Assembly: GCA_963740455.1 (NCBI GenBank)
Contig: CAVUEF010000011.1
Coordinates: forward strand, 110,119 to 174,118
Length of the DNA stretch: 64,000 nt
From: Paucibacter sp963740455
GTDB lineage: Bacteria; Pseudomonadota; Gammaproteobacteria; Burkholderiales; Burkholderiaceae_C
Direction: 5' to 3'
Part shown: positions 8,957-20,206 of the stretch, piece after piece
Numbering within the stretch: position 1 is the first letter of the stretch
Layout of the letters: every line of letters starts with the position of its first letter
Notes under the pieces: model-generated
Told to the model about the DNA's origin: nothing
Database searches by the model: none
What the model saw: only the letters and a program-made list of their open reading frames with translations
Made by a program: the position numbers and the translations under genes

Positions 8957-10123
8957 ATGACCGACACATTCAAGCGTTTCTTTGCCAACGAATCGATGGG
9001 CGGCATCGTGCTCGCGCTGGCCGCCTTGGCCGCACTGGTCATCAGCAATTCGCCCTGGGCCGCGGCCTACCTTGATTTCGTGCAGCTGCCCGGCGAGCTT
9101 CGCATCGGAACGGACTGGCTCGTGCTCAGCAAACCCATGGTGGTGTGGGTCAACGACTTGTGGATGGCGGTGTTCTTCTTTCTCGTCGGACTCGAGATCA
9201 AACGCGAGCTCGTCGAAGGCGAGTTGGCGAGCCGCGCCCAAGCCCTCTTGCCTGCCGCCGCGGCGCTGGGGGGCATGGTCGCGCCCGCCTTGATCTATGC
9301 CGCCATCAATCATGCCGATACGGTGGCCTTGCGGGGCTGGGCGATACCGGCGGCCACCGACATCGCGTTTGCGGTGGGCATCGTGATGCTGCTGGGTTCA
9401 CGTGTGCCGATGTCCTTGAAGATCTTTCTCACGGCAGTGGCCATCATCGACGACCTGGGCGCCATCGTCGTGATTGCGCTGTTCTACACGCAGGAGCTGT
9501 CCGCGCCAATGCTGGTAGCTTCGAGCGTGGGTCTGGCAGCGCTGTTCGCGCTGAACCGCTGCGGCGTGACACGCGTCGATGTGTACGTGCTGGTGGGCCT
9601 GCTGCTGTGGTTTTGCGTGCTCAAGTCGGGCGTGCATGCGACGCTGGCGGGGGTGGCCACAGCGCTGGCCGTGCCGATGCGCGACAAGCAAGGCCACTCG
9701 CCGCTGGAGGCGGTCGAGCATGGACTACAACCCTGGGTGGCGTTTGGCATCCTGCCCTTGTTTGCGTTCAGCAACGCCGGCGTCTCGCTGGCCGGGTTGA
9801 GCTTCTCGGCCTTGCTTGAGCCGATTCCACTGGGCATTGCCGCGGGTCTGGTGCTGGGCAAGGTGATCGGCGTGTTCGGCACGTCGTGGTTGCTGATCCG
9901 GCTGGGCTGGGCGCAGCGTCCGGCAGACGCCGACTGGCGGCAGTTCATCGGCGTGTGCGTGCTGTGCGGGATCGGTTTCACGATGAGCTTGTTCATCGGC
10001 GGCCTGGCTTTCGCCGGACTCGACGCAAGCTATGAGACTAGCGTCAAGCTCGGCGTGATTGGCGGCTCGGTGCTGGCCGGTATGCTGGGAGCCTTGATAC
10101 TTGTACGCGCGGCCAAACCGTGA
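8957..10123 (+). CDS. nhaA: Na+/H+ antiporter NhaA
   Basis: Inner-membrane antiporter that exports Na+ or Li+ in exchange for protons, supporting pH and sodium homeostasis. The 388-residue protein matches the family length and its landmarks: FFANESMGGIVLALAALAAL at the N-terminus, FFLVGLEIKRELVEGEL, the paired aspartates in AVAIIDDLGAIVVIALFY (ion-binding site), PLFAFSNAGV and CGIGFTMSLFIGGLAF. The ATG at 8957 is preferred; the frame extends upstream to 8876 but that part has no family resemblance. Monocistronic by context: divergent fumarase gene on the left, a long repeat-rich intergenic stretch on the right. Confidence 0.95.
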   Translation: MTDTFKRFFANESMGGIVLALAALAALVISNSPWAAAYLDFVQLPGELRIGTDWLVLSKPMVVWVNDLWMAVFFFLVGLEIKRELVEGELASRAQALLPAAAALGGMVAPALIYAAINHADTVALRGWAIPAATDIAFAVGIVMLLGSRVPMSLKIFLTAVAIIDDLGAIVVIALFYTQELSAPMLVASSVGLAALFALNRCGVTRVDVYVLVGLLLWFCVLKSGVHATLAGVATALAVPMRDKQGHSPLEAVEHGLQPWVAFGILPLFAFSNAGVSLAGLSFSALLEPIPLGIAAGLVLGKVIGVFGTSWLLIRLGWAQRPADADWRQFIGVCVLCGIGFTMSLFIGGLAFAGLDASYETSVKLGVIGGSVLAGMLGALILVRAAKP

Positions 10124-10597
10124 CAGCGCGTCAATGCCTTGTCGGATTCGCCCAGTGGCCCCTTTCTGCATTGAGGCCGCGACGCAGTCGCTATTGAGAA
10201 TTCCAAAATTCATGACAAGGTTGTTGGTGGGCAGGAGGATGCGGCACTCTGCTCCGCGAATGTCCTCCGCCCTGCGGGCTCCCCCTTTATTTCGCTGCGC
10301 AGAGCACCCCATCCTGCTGCTTGGCAAAGCGGTCGGTATGCGCGCCGAAATACCGATACCGCTGCGCCAAGAAGACTGGGTAAGTGACGTAGTGAGGTAA
10401 AGGAGGAGCCCGTAGGGCGGGGGACACGAACGCAGTTACTTGCCCAGCCTTCTTGGCATCATGCGCGCACCAGGAACCAGGTGACTGAAAGGTGGCCTCG
10501 GCAGAAGAGTGTCGTGATTTATGAAGAGATCAATAGGCGGGCGTAGCGTGTTTCGTCAGGCGTCAAGGCCCAGGCAATCAGACCTTCCTGCCGGGCC
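10124..10597. other. Intergenic stretch with a long palindrome, no gene seen
   Basis: These 474 bases separate nhaA from the convergent yqhA. Short open frames occur on both strands but none resembles a protein family or has a convincing ribosome site. The central part is a long imperfect inverted repeat described separately. The flanks, including 10448-10597, show nothing further I can name. Confidence 0.6.
10250..10447. repeat. Long imperfect palindrome, about 180-200 bp
   Basis: The left arm (about 10257-10344) and right arm (about 10345-10432) are imperfect inverted repeats along most of their length. The best block pairs GTCCTCCGCCCTGCGGGCTC (10262-10281) with a two-mismatch counterpart at about 10404-10423; inner blocks TTGGCAAAGCGG and CCGCTGCGCCAA also pair. 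A smaller nested stem is possible, CTGGGTAAGTGAC at 10376-10388 with its counterpart at 10434-10446. It could be a decayed MITE or two copies of a repeat in head-to-head order. No transposase is nearby. Confidence 0.6.
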
Positions 10598-11245
10598 TCA
10601 GTGCTTGGCTTGCTGGGCTGTTGACGACCCGGCGAGAAGCCTGTCGGTGCCGGCAACGGCCAGCGCAGACAACAAGAACGTGATGTGGATCGCGGTCTGC
10701 CAGAACAAGGTCTTCTCATCGTAGTTGCTGGCGTTGATGAAGGTCTTGAGCAGGTGGATGGAACTGATGCCGATGATGGCCGTGGAGAGTTTGACCTTCA
10801 GCACCGAAGCATTCACATGGCTGAGCCATTCGGGCTGGTCGGGATGCCCCTCGAGATCCATGCGCGACACGAAGGTCTCGTAGCCGCCGATGATTACCAT
10901 GATCAGCAGATTGGAAATCATCACCACGTCGATCAGTCCCAGCACGACCAGCATGATGATGGTCTCGCTGAGCTTCTTGATGGGTTCGTAGCCAGTCGTT
11001 TGCCCTGCAGCATCCACAATGGCAGTGCCTTTGTAGCCCAAGCCATAGATCAGGCTTGCCAGCGCGTCCTGATTGCCGAAAGCCGCTTCGATCAGGTGCG
11101 CCAGTTCGACCCAGAAGTGAAATACGTAAACGCCTTGCGCCAGTATCAGGCCCAGATACAGCGGCAGCTGCAGCCAGCGGCTCATGAAAATCAGATTGGG
11201 CAGGGGACGCAGCTTGGACGCGGGTCGTGGTGACGGGTCTGTCAT
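10598..11245 (-). CDS. yqhA: YqhA family (UPF0114) membrane protein
   Basis: Predicted inner-membrane protein of the YqhA/UPF0114 family, 215 residues with about four hydrophobic segments. The family hallmark is in the middle: ETIIMLVVLGLIDVVMISNL followed by LIMVIIGGYETFVSRMD, then KVKLSTAIIGISSIHLLKTFI. The molecular role of this family is not established. Gene length and start look normal. It is divergent from acs; the 246-bp gap probably carries the acs promoter, and the convergent gap to nhaA holds the long palindrome. Confidence 0.9.
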   Translation of the reverse strand: MTDPSPRPASKLRPLPNLIFMSRWLQLPLYLGLILAQGVYVFHFWVELAHLIEAAFGNQDALASLIYGLGYKGTAIVDAAGQTTGYEPIKKLSETIIMLVVLGLIDVVMISNLLIMVIIGGYETFVSRMDLEGHPDQPEWLSHVNASVLKVKLSTAIIGISSIHLLKTFINASNYDEKTLFWQTAIHITFLLSALAVAGTDRLLAGSSTAQQAKH

Positions 11246-11491
11246 GAGTGGGCGGCTCTGGTTGGGGCAACGGACAGCGATTCTAGTTCGCGGTCCCGGG
11301 TAAATACCTGGAGGCGCGAGGGTGTGAACCTGGTACAGATCAGCAGCTTGGCCCGGTTTCGCTCTAGAGTAAGGGCTTCGTCAGAGAATGACGCCACAGT
11401 CGGTGCTTCGATTGATGCCAGCGTGTCGATGACGCTGGTCGCTTCTTGCCACGACTGGAACAGGTCATGCATAACAGCCAGGAGACAGAGA

Positions 11492-13441
<1,950 letters not shown>

Positions 13442-13667
13442 GAGGCAAGTGGATAGGGCGTCACTGTTTCATGATGAGACCGGGTTCGGGGAGTACTCAT
13501 GTCGCGCAGCGACGTGACGGACTCACCAAAATCCGGCCCTGCATGAGCGTGCTCAAACGCATCGACGGCACTGACTGTTTGAGCGCCCATTTGGCTTCGG
13601 GCACCGCCGGCGCGCTAGCGCAGACGCGCACCCGATCAGCGCAGTGCATGCGCGCGGATGGCAGCTG

Positions 13668-14555
13668 ATGGCGGCACCGGCGCTGGCACTGACCTGGCCT
13701 GTCGTGCTGCTCGTGCTGGCCGGCGCGGTACTGCACGCGGCGTGGAATGCGCTGGTCAAGTCCGGCGGCGACAAGGAAGTCAATACCGCACTGGTGGATT
13801 TCATGGGAGCGCTGGTGGCGCTGCCGCTGCTGCTGATAGTGGGCGCGCCGCCGCCGCGGGCCTGGCCCTTCATTGCGGCGTCGCTGTGCGTGCATATCGG
13901 CTACTACACGGCGCTTGCCGGCGCCTACAAGCACGGCGAGCTGGGCCTGACCTATCCGATCATGCGCGGCTTCGCGCCGCTGCTGGTGGCCTTGGCCAGC
14001 GGCGTGTTCATCGGCGAAGCGCCCACGGCGATGGCGTGGCTCGGCATTGCCGGCATCACGCTGGGGGTGGCCCTGGTGGGCTTGTCGCGGCCGGCCGAGG
14101 CCTTGCACCACGGCAAGGCGCTGGTGTTCGCCTTCAGCAACGCAGTCATCATCGCGATGTATACGGTGATCGACGGTCTGGGCGTGCGCACCGCCACCGA
14201 GAGCGGCGCGCATGCGGCCCAGTACGTGATGCTCCTGTTTGTGGTCAACGGCTTGCCCTATCCGGCGCTGGTCTTGCTCAGGCGCGGCCCGCAAGGCCGG
14301 CGCGACATCCTGGCCTATGCCAGGAAGCGCTGGCCCGTGGCTGCTCTGGGCGGCAGCGCATCGATAGGCTCGTATGCGATTGCGCTGTGGGCCATGACAC
14401 GTGCGCCGGTGGCATCGGTAGCGGCGCTGCGCGAGACCTCGGTCTTGTTCGCTGCGCTGCTGGGCTGTTGGCTGCTGAAAGAACGATTCGGCGCGCAGCG
14501 GGCAATCGGCACGCTGGTCATCGTGGGCGGCGTGATGGCGCTGCGCCTGGCATGA
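13668..14555 (+). CDS. EamA/DMT family transporter
   Basis: Inner-membrane drug/metabolite-superfamily transporter of about 295 residues with ten predicted helices arranged as two EamA halves. Typical features are LHAAWNALVKSGGDK in helix 1, GLTYPIMRGFAPLLVALAS in the first half, and VASVAALRETSVLFAALLG with WLLKERFG in the second. Substrate unknown; relatives export amino acids or other metabolites. The start is uncertain between ATG 13668 and ATG 13644. It lies 70 bases upstream of the flavoprotein gene on the same strand and may be cotranscribed with it. Confidence 0.8.
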   Translation: MAAPALALTWPVVLLVLAGAVLHAAWNALVKSGGDKEVNTALVDFMGALVALPLLLIVGAPPPRAWPFIAASLCVHIGYYTALAGAYKHGELGLTYPIMRGFAPLLVALASGVFIGEAPTAMAWLGIAGITLGVALVGLSRPAEALHHGKALVFAFSNAVIIAMYTVIDGLGVRTATESGAHAAQYVMLLFVVNGLPYPALVLLRRGPQGRRDILAYARKRWPVAALGGSASIGSYAIALWAMTRAPVASVAALRETSVLFAALLGCWLLKERFGAQRAIGTLVIVGGVMALRLA

Positions 14556-14624
14556 AGCCCGCCGATAAGTCTTTCGGCAACCGCTTGGCGAGCATTGCCG
14601 CCGCGCTGTTGGGAGGGAGCAAAT

Positions 14625-15746
14625 ATGGAGCGAATTGACGCCGCGGTGATCGGGGCCGGTGTGGTCGGCTTGGCGGTGGGCCGCGCGCTGGCCAGGGCTG
14701 GAGTCGAGACCATCGTGCTGGAGCGCGCCAATGCCATCGGCACGGGGGTGAGCTCTCGCAATAGCGAAGTGATTCATGCCGGCCTGTACTACGCGCCGGG
14801 CTCGTTGAAGGCACGTCTGTGCCTGCGCGGCAGAGCGCTGCTTTACGCATATTGCGAACAGTCGAAGGTGGCACATCGGCGCTGCGGCAAGCTGGTGGTG
14901 GCCACTGATGACGATCAGTTTGATGGCCTGGCGGCGCTGCAGACCAAGGCCCGCGCGAACGGCGTCGATGATCTGCGCTTCTTGAGCGCGGCCGAGGCCA
15001 TCGCCTTGGAGCCCGAACTGCATTGCGTGGGCGCGCTGTTGTCGCCGTCCACCGGAATTGTCGACAGCCACGGCCTGATGCTGTCGCTGCAGGGCGATCT
15101 GGAGCGCGCCGGGGGCGTCTTGGCGCTGTGTTCGCCGGTCGAGGCTATTGTCTGCGGCGGCGAGGGTCATGTCTTGCGGGTGGGCGGCGACGAGGCCATG
15201 GAGCTGCACGCGCGCTATGTGATCAATGCCGCGGGTCTGTTTGCGCCGCAGCTGGCGGCGCGCACGCGCGGACTCGCGTCGGCGCATTTCCCGACCGCGC
15301 ACTTCAGCAAGGGCAGCTACTTTGCACTCGCCGGCAGAGCACCGTTCAAGCGCTTGATCTATCCGTTGCCGCAGGACAGCTGGTTGGGCGTACATCTGAC
15401 GCTTGACCTGGCTGGCCAGGCGCGCTTCGGACCCGACGCGCAGTGGCTGGCCGACGCCACCGACCCAGGCCGAATCGACTACGGCGTCGATCCGGTCCGG
15501 GGCCTTGGCTTTTACGCCGATGTGCGCCGCTACTGGCCGGGCCTGCCCGACGGCGCACTGCACGCCGCCTACGCCGGCGTGCGGCCCAAGATCCACGGTC
15601 CTGGCGAAGTCGCGCCGGACTTTCGCATCGACGGCCCGGCACGGCACGGCGTGCCCGGTCTGGTCAATCTGCTTGGCATCGAGTCGCCCGGCCTGACCAG
15701 CTGCCTTGCCATCGCCGAGGAGGTATTGCGCAGGCTGGGGCTTTAG
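14625..15746 (+). CDS. FAD-dependent oxidoreductase, L-2-hydroxyglutarate oxidase-like
   Basis: DAO-superfamily flavoprotein of 373 residues. The N-terminal dinucleotide fold AAVIGAGVVGLAVGRALARAG binds FAD. Downstream features include SSRNSEVIHAGLYYAPGSLKARLC, a signature of the L-2-hydroxyglutarate dehydrogenase/oxidase group (LhgD/YgaF type), and the C-terminal YAGVRPKIHG and GLVNLLGIESPGLTSCLAIAE. It probably oxidises a 2-hydroxy acid and passes electrons to the respiratory chain; the exact substrate is inferred from family only. The ATG at 14625 has a strong ribosome site (gggaggga). It may form a unit with the EamA gene upstream and the LLM gene 35 bases downstream. Confidence 0.84.
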   Translation: MERIDAAVIGAGVVGLAVGRALARAGVETIVLERANAIGTGVSSRNSEVIHAGLYYAPGSLKARLCLRGRALLYAYCEQSKVAHRRCGKLVVATDDDQFDGLAALQTKARANGVDDLRFLSAAEAIALEPELHCVGALLSPSTGIVDSHGLMLSLQGDLERAGGVLALCSPVEAIVCGGEGHVLRVGGDEAMELHARYVINAAGLFAPQLAARTRGLASAHFPTAHFSKGSYFALAGRAPFKRLIYPLPQDSWLGVHLTLDLAGQARFGPDAQWLADATDPGRIDYGVDPVRGLGFYADVRRYWPGLPDGALHAAYAGVRPKIHGPGEVAPDFRIDGPARHGVPGLVNLLGIESPGLTSCLAIAEEVLRRLGL

Positions 15747-15781
15747 AACTCCTTGTGCCGGCCATGCACTACGATGGCCGT

Positions 15782-16783
15782 ATGAAACTGCCCTTGTCCG
15801 TGCTCGATCTGGTCCCCGTGGAGTCGGGCGGCAGCGCCGCCGCTTCGGTGCGGCGTTGCGCCGAACTGGCGCAATTGGCCGAGCGCCTGGGCTATGTGCG
15901 CCTGTGGTTTGCCGAGCACCATGGCATGCCTGCGGTGGCCAGCGCCGCGCCCGAGGTGCTGATCGCGCATGTGGCGGCACTCACCCGCAGCTTGCGCGTG
16001 GGCTCCGGCGGCGTGATGCTGCCCAACCATGCGCCGCTGCGCGTGGCCGAGGCCTTTCGCACCTTGGCGGCGCTCCATCCGGGTCGCATCGACCTGGGCC
16101 TGGGCCGCGCGCCGGGGTCCGACATGCAGGCCACGCGTGCGCTCAGGGCGGTCGACGGCGAGCATTTTCCGGACCTGCTCTCCGAACTGCTGGTCTGGTC
16201 GGGCGTGACGCCCTTGCCCGAGAGCCACCCGATGAGCGGCCTGAAGGCCATGCCCGACGACGCTCCGCTGCCGCCCATCTATCTGCTCGGCTCGAGCGGC
16301 GCCAGCGCGCAGATGGCAGGCAGCGCAGGCATGGGCTATTCGTTCGCCAGCCACTTCAGCCCAACGCCTGCAGCGCCTGCTTTCGACGCGTATCGACAAG
16401 CTTTCGTGGCGTCAGCGCAGTTCGCAAAGCCGCACACGATTCTGGGCGTGTCGGCGGTATGCGCAGCCACCGAGGACGAGGCGCAATACCTGTCGGCCAC
16501 CATGGACCTGGCCTGGGTGCGTATACGCAGCGGCCGATTTGCGCCGCTGCCCAGCCCCGACGAGGCGCTTGCCTACCGCTATTCGGAAGCCGAGCAAGCA
16601 CTGGTGCGCGGCTTTCGGCGCCTCGTCGTGGTGGGTTCGCCCGAGTCGGTGCGCGCGCAGATCGAGGCCAAGGCGTCGGCGTGCCAGGCCGACGAGGTGA
16701 TGATCACCTCCAATATCCACAGCCATGCGGCACGCCTGCGCTCGTATGAGTTGGTGGCACAGGCCTTTGGCGCTTCCGTTTGA
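15782..16783 (+). CDS. LLM-class flavin-dependent oxidoreductase
   Basis: Luciferase-like flavin oxidoreductase of 333 residues. The start MKLPLSVLDLVPVESGGSAA and the segment LAERLGYVRLWFAEHHGMPAVASAAPEV are typical of the bacterial luciferase-like group annotated as MsnO8/YhbW type, which uses reduced flavin supplied by another protein. Further family marks are VGSGGVMLPNHAPLRVAEAF and GRIDLGLGRAPG. Substrate unknown. I chose ATG 15782 because homology begins there, although ATG 15764 is in frame. Three same-strand genes (EamA, flavoprotein, LLM) are spaced closely. Confidence 0.87.
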   Translation: MKLPLSVLDLVPVESGGSAAASVRRCAELAQLAERLGYVRLWFAEHHGMPAVASAAPEVLIAHVAALTRSLRVGSGGVMLPNHAPLRVAEAFRTLAALHPGRIDLGLGRAPGSDMQATRALRAVDGEHFPDLLSELLVWSGVTPLPESHPMSGLKAMPDDAPLPPIYLLGSSGASAQMAGSAGMGYSFASHFSPTPAAPAFDAYRQAFVASAQFAKPHTILGVSAVCAATEDEAQYLSATMDLAWVRIRSGRFAPLPSPDEALAYRYSEAEQALVRGFRRLVVVGSPESVRAQIEAKASACQADEVMITSNIHSHAARLRSYELVAQAFGASV

Positions 16784-16924
16784 ACGCCCGATCGAATTGC
16801 CCTTGACGCTCCGGGAAGCTTCCGCCAGCTGAGTGCCGTGTCAAACCGGCGGAGGCCACGGGTGTGAAAGGAGGCACTTGGACTTCCTGTCTTGGGCGAT
16901 GAGCAGGGGCTGGATTGCACTCGA

Positions 16925-17740
16925 CTAGGAATTTCTTCGTCTGTGCTGGTGCCCGCAGGCTTCGCACACCATGCCCGCTTCAGGTGAGTTCGGTGCCGCG
17001 CTGGATTCAATGATGGCAGCCGTGATGATGGCGCCGGGCAGCGCGAACACGCCGATGCCAAAAACGGAGATCAAGGCCGCGCAGATGCGCCCAAACACGG
17101 TGATGGGCGTCATGTCCCCATAGCCGATGGTCGTGAAGGTCTCGCACGCCCACCAGAATGTCGCCGGAATGCTGGAGAATATTTCGGGTTGACTGGCGTG
17201 CTCGAGGTGGTAGAGCATTGCCGCTGAAACGTAGACGCAAAACACCATCAGCGTGACCGACACGATGAGGAGTTCGCGCCGCCGGTGCAATGAACCCGAC
17301 AGACGCTCGAGCGCCGCCTCGAACTCGTTCAGATGCAAGACCTTCAAGAGCCGCACCAACCGCGCCACCCGCAAAAACCTCAGATCCCACGGCGTCCAAT
17401 AAGTCGCGATCGCTATCAGGTCAAGCAGCGGCAGCGGGCGCAAGGCATAGCGCAGACGGCCCAACAGCGGCCGCGCGAACCGTCCCTGCTCAACACACAC
17501 CCACAAGCGCGCCACATACTCGATCACGAAGAGCGCGGTTGATACGGCTTCGAGACGCAAAATAAGTACGCTCCACTGCAGTCGCACCGCGTGAACGGAT
17601 TCGACGGCGACGGCCGTGGCGTTGACGAGAATCAGCGCGGCGAGAAAATAGTTCGCGTATCGGGCCGCGATGTTGCCGGGCTCGGGTTTGTGAAGAATCG
17701 CGAACAATTGAGCCCGCCACAGCAATCGCCTTGAGCGCAT
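16925..17740 (-). CDS. Voltage-gated-type potassium channel
   Basis: Six-helix ion channel subunit of about 270 residues. The selectivity filter TTIGYGDMTP is clear between the two last helices, and a basic S4-like helix RFLRVARLVRLLKVLHL precedes it, so this is a Kv-type rather than a two-helix channel. Starting at ATG 17740 (MRSRRLLWRAQLF) is plausible; the frame runs back to 17848 with a basic segment that may not be translated. The C-terminus ends MVCEACGHQHRRRNS, with one Cys-x2-Cys pair and two histidines, an unusual tail that might bind metal. It is transcribed alone, convergent with the LLM gene. Confidence 0.86.
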   Translation of the reverse strand: MRSRRLLWRAQLFAILHKPEPGNIAARYANYFLAALILVNATAVAVESVHAVRLQWSVLILRLEAVSTALFVIEYVARLWVCVEQGRFARPLLGRLRYALRPLPLLDLIAIATYWTPWDLRFLRVARLVRLLKVLHLNEFEAALERLSGSLHRRRELLIVSVTLMVFCVYVSAAMLYHLEHASQPEIFSSIPATFWWACETFTTIGYGDMTPITVFGRICAALISVFGIGVFALPGAIITAAIIESSAAPNSPEAGMVCEACGHQHRRRNS

Positions 17741-18199
17741 GGCGCGCAGGATACAAGACTTGTCCCTCTTGTGTGCAGTGGCTGAAAACCCGCTTGACAT
17801 TCGGCGCTTGCGCTTGAAAGCCTGAGCGAATTGCCTTCGATGAGTCACGCATTGCTGACATCAAAAGTAGAAGACCTGATGAGTGACGCCCAATGAGGTT
17901 TGTGGATGTTGTGCGGCATGCCGCCGCCACGTTCGGCTGGTCAAGGAAGGCGAGCTACCGACAGTCATGCTCGATTACCCCGGCGGCTTGCGCTACCCGA
18001 AACTGGTTCGCGTTGATGCGGTTCCCGACCGTTTGTCGCCGATTCTTGCGCCGAAATGGGAATGGCAAAAGCACGGTCTGCGCGTCATTGCGGGGAACAC
18101 CGCAACGACAGAATCGAGGGCCGATGGATCGCCGTGCTGGACTCGTATCGCCGACGACTGGTATGTTCTCGATCTTCCATTGGGTAACGAAAGTTTTCT
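17741..18199. other. Intergenic region between channel and cpdB
   Basis: About 460 bases between divergent genes, less GC-rich than the surroundings. A 106-codon frame (17883-18203, plus) crosses most of it and runs into the cpdB start, but it has no recognisable motif, weak codon bias and no clear ribosome site. I treat it as probably non-coding. Promoters for both flanking genes should lie here. Confidence 0.4.
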
Positions 18200-20143
18200 A
18201 TGAAACAACGTTGGCTTGGTCTGGGCTTGATCGCCAGTTTGATGGCGGTGGCGGTGCACGCTGCCGAAGTGAAGTTGCGCGTGCTGGAAACCACAGACCT
18301 TCACATGAATCTGCTGAGTTACGACTACTACCAGGACAAGAGCACTGATCAATATGGCTTGGCCCGATCCGTTACCTTGATCAAGGCAGCGCGCGCTGAA
18401 GCGCCCAACAGCATGCTGTTCGACAACGGCGACCTGTTGCAGGGCAACCCGTTGGGCGATTGGGTCGCCAAGGTCAAACCTCTCAAGGAGGGACAGGTCC
18501 ATCCGGCTTACAAGGTGATGAACTTGTTGGCTTATGACGCTGCCAACATTGGCAATCACGATTTCAATTACGGACTGGACTTTTTGCGACGTGCCCTGGC
18601 GGGGGCCAACTTTCCGTATATCAGTGCCAACGTCTATCTTGACGACAAAGACAAGGACACCGACCAGGCCAAGCATGCCTTCACGCCCTATCTGTTGCTT
18701 GATCGCCAGTTCAAGGACGCCCAGGGCAACTCGCACGCCATCAAGGTGGGGGTGATCGGATTGTTGCCACCGCAAATCATGCAATGGGACCGCTCCAACC
18801 TGGTCGGCCGGGTGGTGGCACGCGACATGGTCGAAGTGGCGCGTAAATATGTGCCGGAGATGCGCGCCAAAGGTGCGCAATTGGTGATTGCCATTGCGCA
18901 CTCGGGCTTCGAGAAGGGTGAGGTCGGCGTGTTTGCCGAGAATGCGGTGTCGCGTCTGGCCGAGGTGCCAGGCATCGATGCCATCCTGTTCGGCCACGCG
19001 CATGCCGAGTTTCCGGGCAAGGCGTTTGCGAGCTATCCCAAGGTGGATGTGGAGCGCGGCACCATCAACGGTGTCGCGGCGGTGATGCCGGGCCGCTGGG
19101 GCGACCATCTGGGCATCGTCGACTTCAAGCTCGACGACAGCAGCGGCAGCTGGAAGGTGGTTGACAGCCGCGCATCGATTCGTCCCGTGTTCGATCGTGT
19201 CGCCCAGCGCTCGCTTGCCGCAGCAGACCCTTTGGTCGAACACGCGATCGCCGACGAACACGCTCAGACGCTGGCCTACGTGCGTGCCAAAGTGGCTTTC
19301 AGCAGTGCGCCGATCTACAGTTATTTTGCCCAGGTCAGTGATGATCCGTCGGTGCAGATTGTTTCCAATGCCCAGATCGCCTACGTGAAGCGAGCCATGC
19401 AGGGCACGGACTATGAAAAATACCCGGTCTTGTCGGCGGCCGCGCCCTTCAAGTCGGGCGGGCGCCAAGGGCCTGGCAATTACACCGATATTGCGGCCGG
19501 GCCGCTTGCCATCAAGAATGTGGCAGACCTGTACGTCTATCCCAACACGCTCAAGGCCATGCTGCTGACAGGCGCCGAGGTCAAGGAGTGGCTGGAGATG
19601 TCGGCCGGGCAGTTCAATCAGATCGACCCCCACGGGGCACCCCAGCAAGTTCTCATCAACCCGGCGTTTCCGTCATTCAACTTTGACACCATCGACGGCG
19701 TGACCTACGAACTCGATGTCACGCAGCCGGCCAAGTACGCGGTCAACGGCACGCTGGTGGCTGCCGGCGCCAACCGAGTCAAGAATTTGCGCTTTGGCGG
19801 TAAAGCGATAGAGCCGGACGCGAAATTCATTGTTGCGACCAACAATTACCGCGCTTTTGGTGGTGGTAATTTCCCGGGTTTGACTGCGGCCAAGGTGGTA
19901 CTTGACGCACCCGAAGAGAACCGGCAAGTGCTGATCGAGTACCTGACGACGATGGACGCGACGGCGCCGAACAAACAGGTCAACCCGAGCGCCGACGGCA
20001 ATTGGCGCATTCAAATGGTTCCCGGTGTGAAGCTGGTCTTTGTGTCGGCCAGCGCTGCGGTGAAGTACCTTGGCAAACAACCGGGCATTCAATGGGTGAA
20101 GGACAATGGCGATGGTTCGGCCCTGTACCAGCTTGCGGATTAG
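18200..20143 (+). CDS. cpdB: 2',3'-cyclic-nucleotide 2'-phosphodiesterase/3'-nucleotidase
   Basis: Periplasmic bifunctional phosphatase that hydrolyses 2',3'-cyclic nucleotides and 3'-nucleotides so nucleosides can be taken up. The 647-residue protein begins with a signal peptide ending VAVHA before AEVKLRVLE. The calcineurin-like metal-binding motifs are present in order: TTDLHMNLL, DNGDLLQGN, GNHDFNYGLDF, IAHSG and FGHAHAEFPG. The second half is a 5'-nucleotidase C-terminal domain, with NVADLYVYPNTLKAMLLTGAEVKEWLE and TNNYRAFGGGNFPG. Length equals that of the enterobacterial enzyme. It is single, convergent with the next gene 63 bases away. Confidence 0.92.
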   Translation: MKQRWLGLGLIASLMAVAVHAAEVKLRVLETTDLHMNLLSYDYYQDKSTDQYGLARSVTLIKAARAEAPNSMLFDNGDLLQGNPLGDWVAKVKPLKEGQVHPAYKVMNLLAYDAANIGNHDFNYGLDFLRRALAGANFPYISANVYLDDKDKDTDQAKHAFTPYLLLDRQFKDAQGNSHAIKVGVIGLLPPQIMQWDRSNLVGRVVARDMVEVARKYVPEMRAKGAQLVIAIAHSGFEKGEVGVFAENAVSRLAEVPGIDAILFGHAHAEFPGKAFASYPKVDVERGTINGVAAVMPGRWGDHLGIVDFKLDDSSGSWKVVDSRASIRPVFDRVAQRSLAAADPLVEHAIADEHAQTLAYVRAKVAFSSAPIYSYFAQVSDDPSVQIVSNAQIAYVKRAMQGTDYEKYPVLSAAAPFKSGGRQGPGNYTDIAAGPLAIKNVADLYVYPNTLKAMLLTGAEVKEWLEMSAGQFNQIDPHGAPQQVLINPAFPSFNFDTIDGVTYELDVTQPAKYAVNGTLVAAGANRVKNLRFGGKAIEPDAKFIVATNNYRAFGGGNFPGLTAAKVVLDAPEENRQVLIEYLTTMDATAPNKQVNPSADGNWRIQMVPGVKLVFVSASAAVKYLGKQPGIQWVKDNGDGSALYQLAD

Positions 20144-20206
20144 AAGCGGCGACAACGGACGCCGACAACGCGCGATCGCGACAGGGTCTGTGCGGGCCGT
20201 GGCCGC

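Noticed and set aside
11242..11472. 76-codon minus-strand frame between yqhA and acs
   Set aside because: No resemblance or ribosome site; it covers the expected acs promoter.
13497..15980. 827-codon minus-strand open frame
   Set aside because: It lies opposite the EamA and flavoprotein genes, has low-complexity Arg/Gln/His-rich translation and no family features; it is a high-GC shadow.
17883..18203. 106-codon frame before cpdB
   Set aside because: No recognised domain, no ribosome site and it runs into the cpdB start; more likely promoter DNA.
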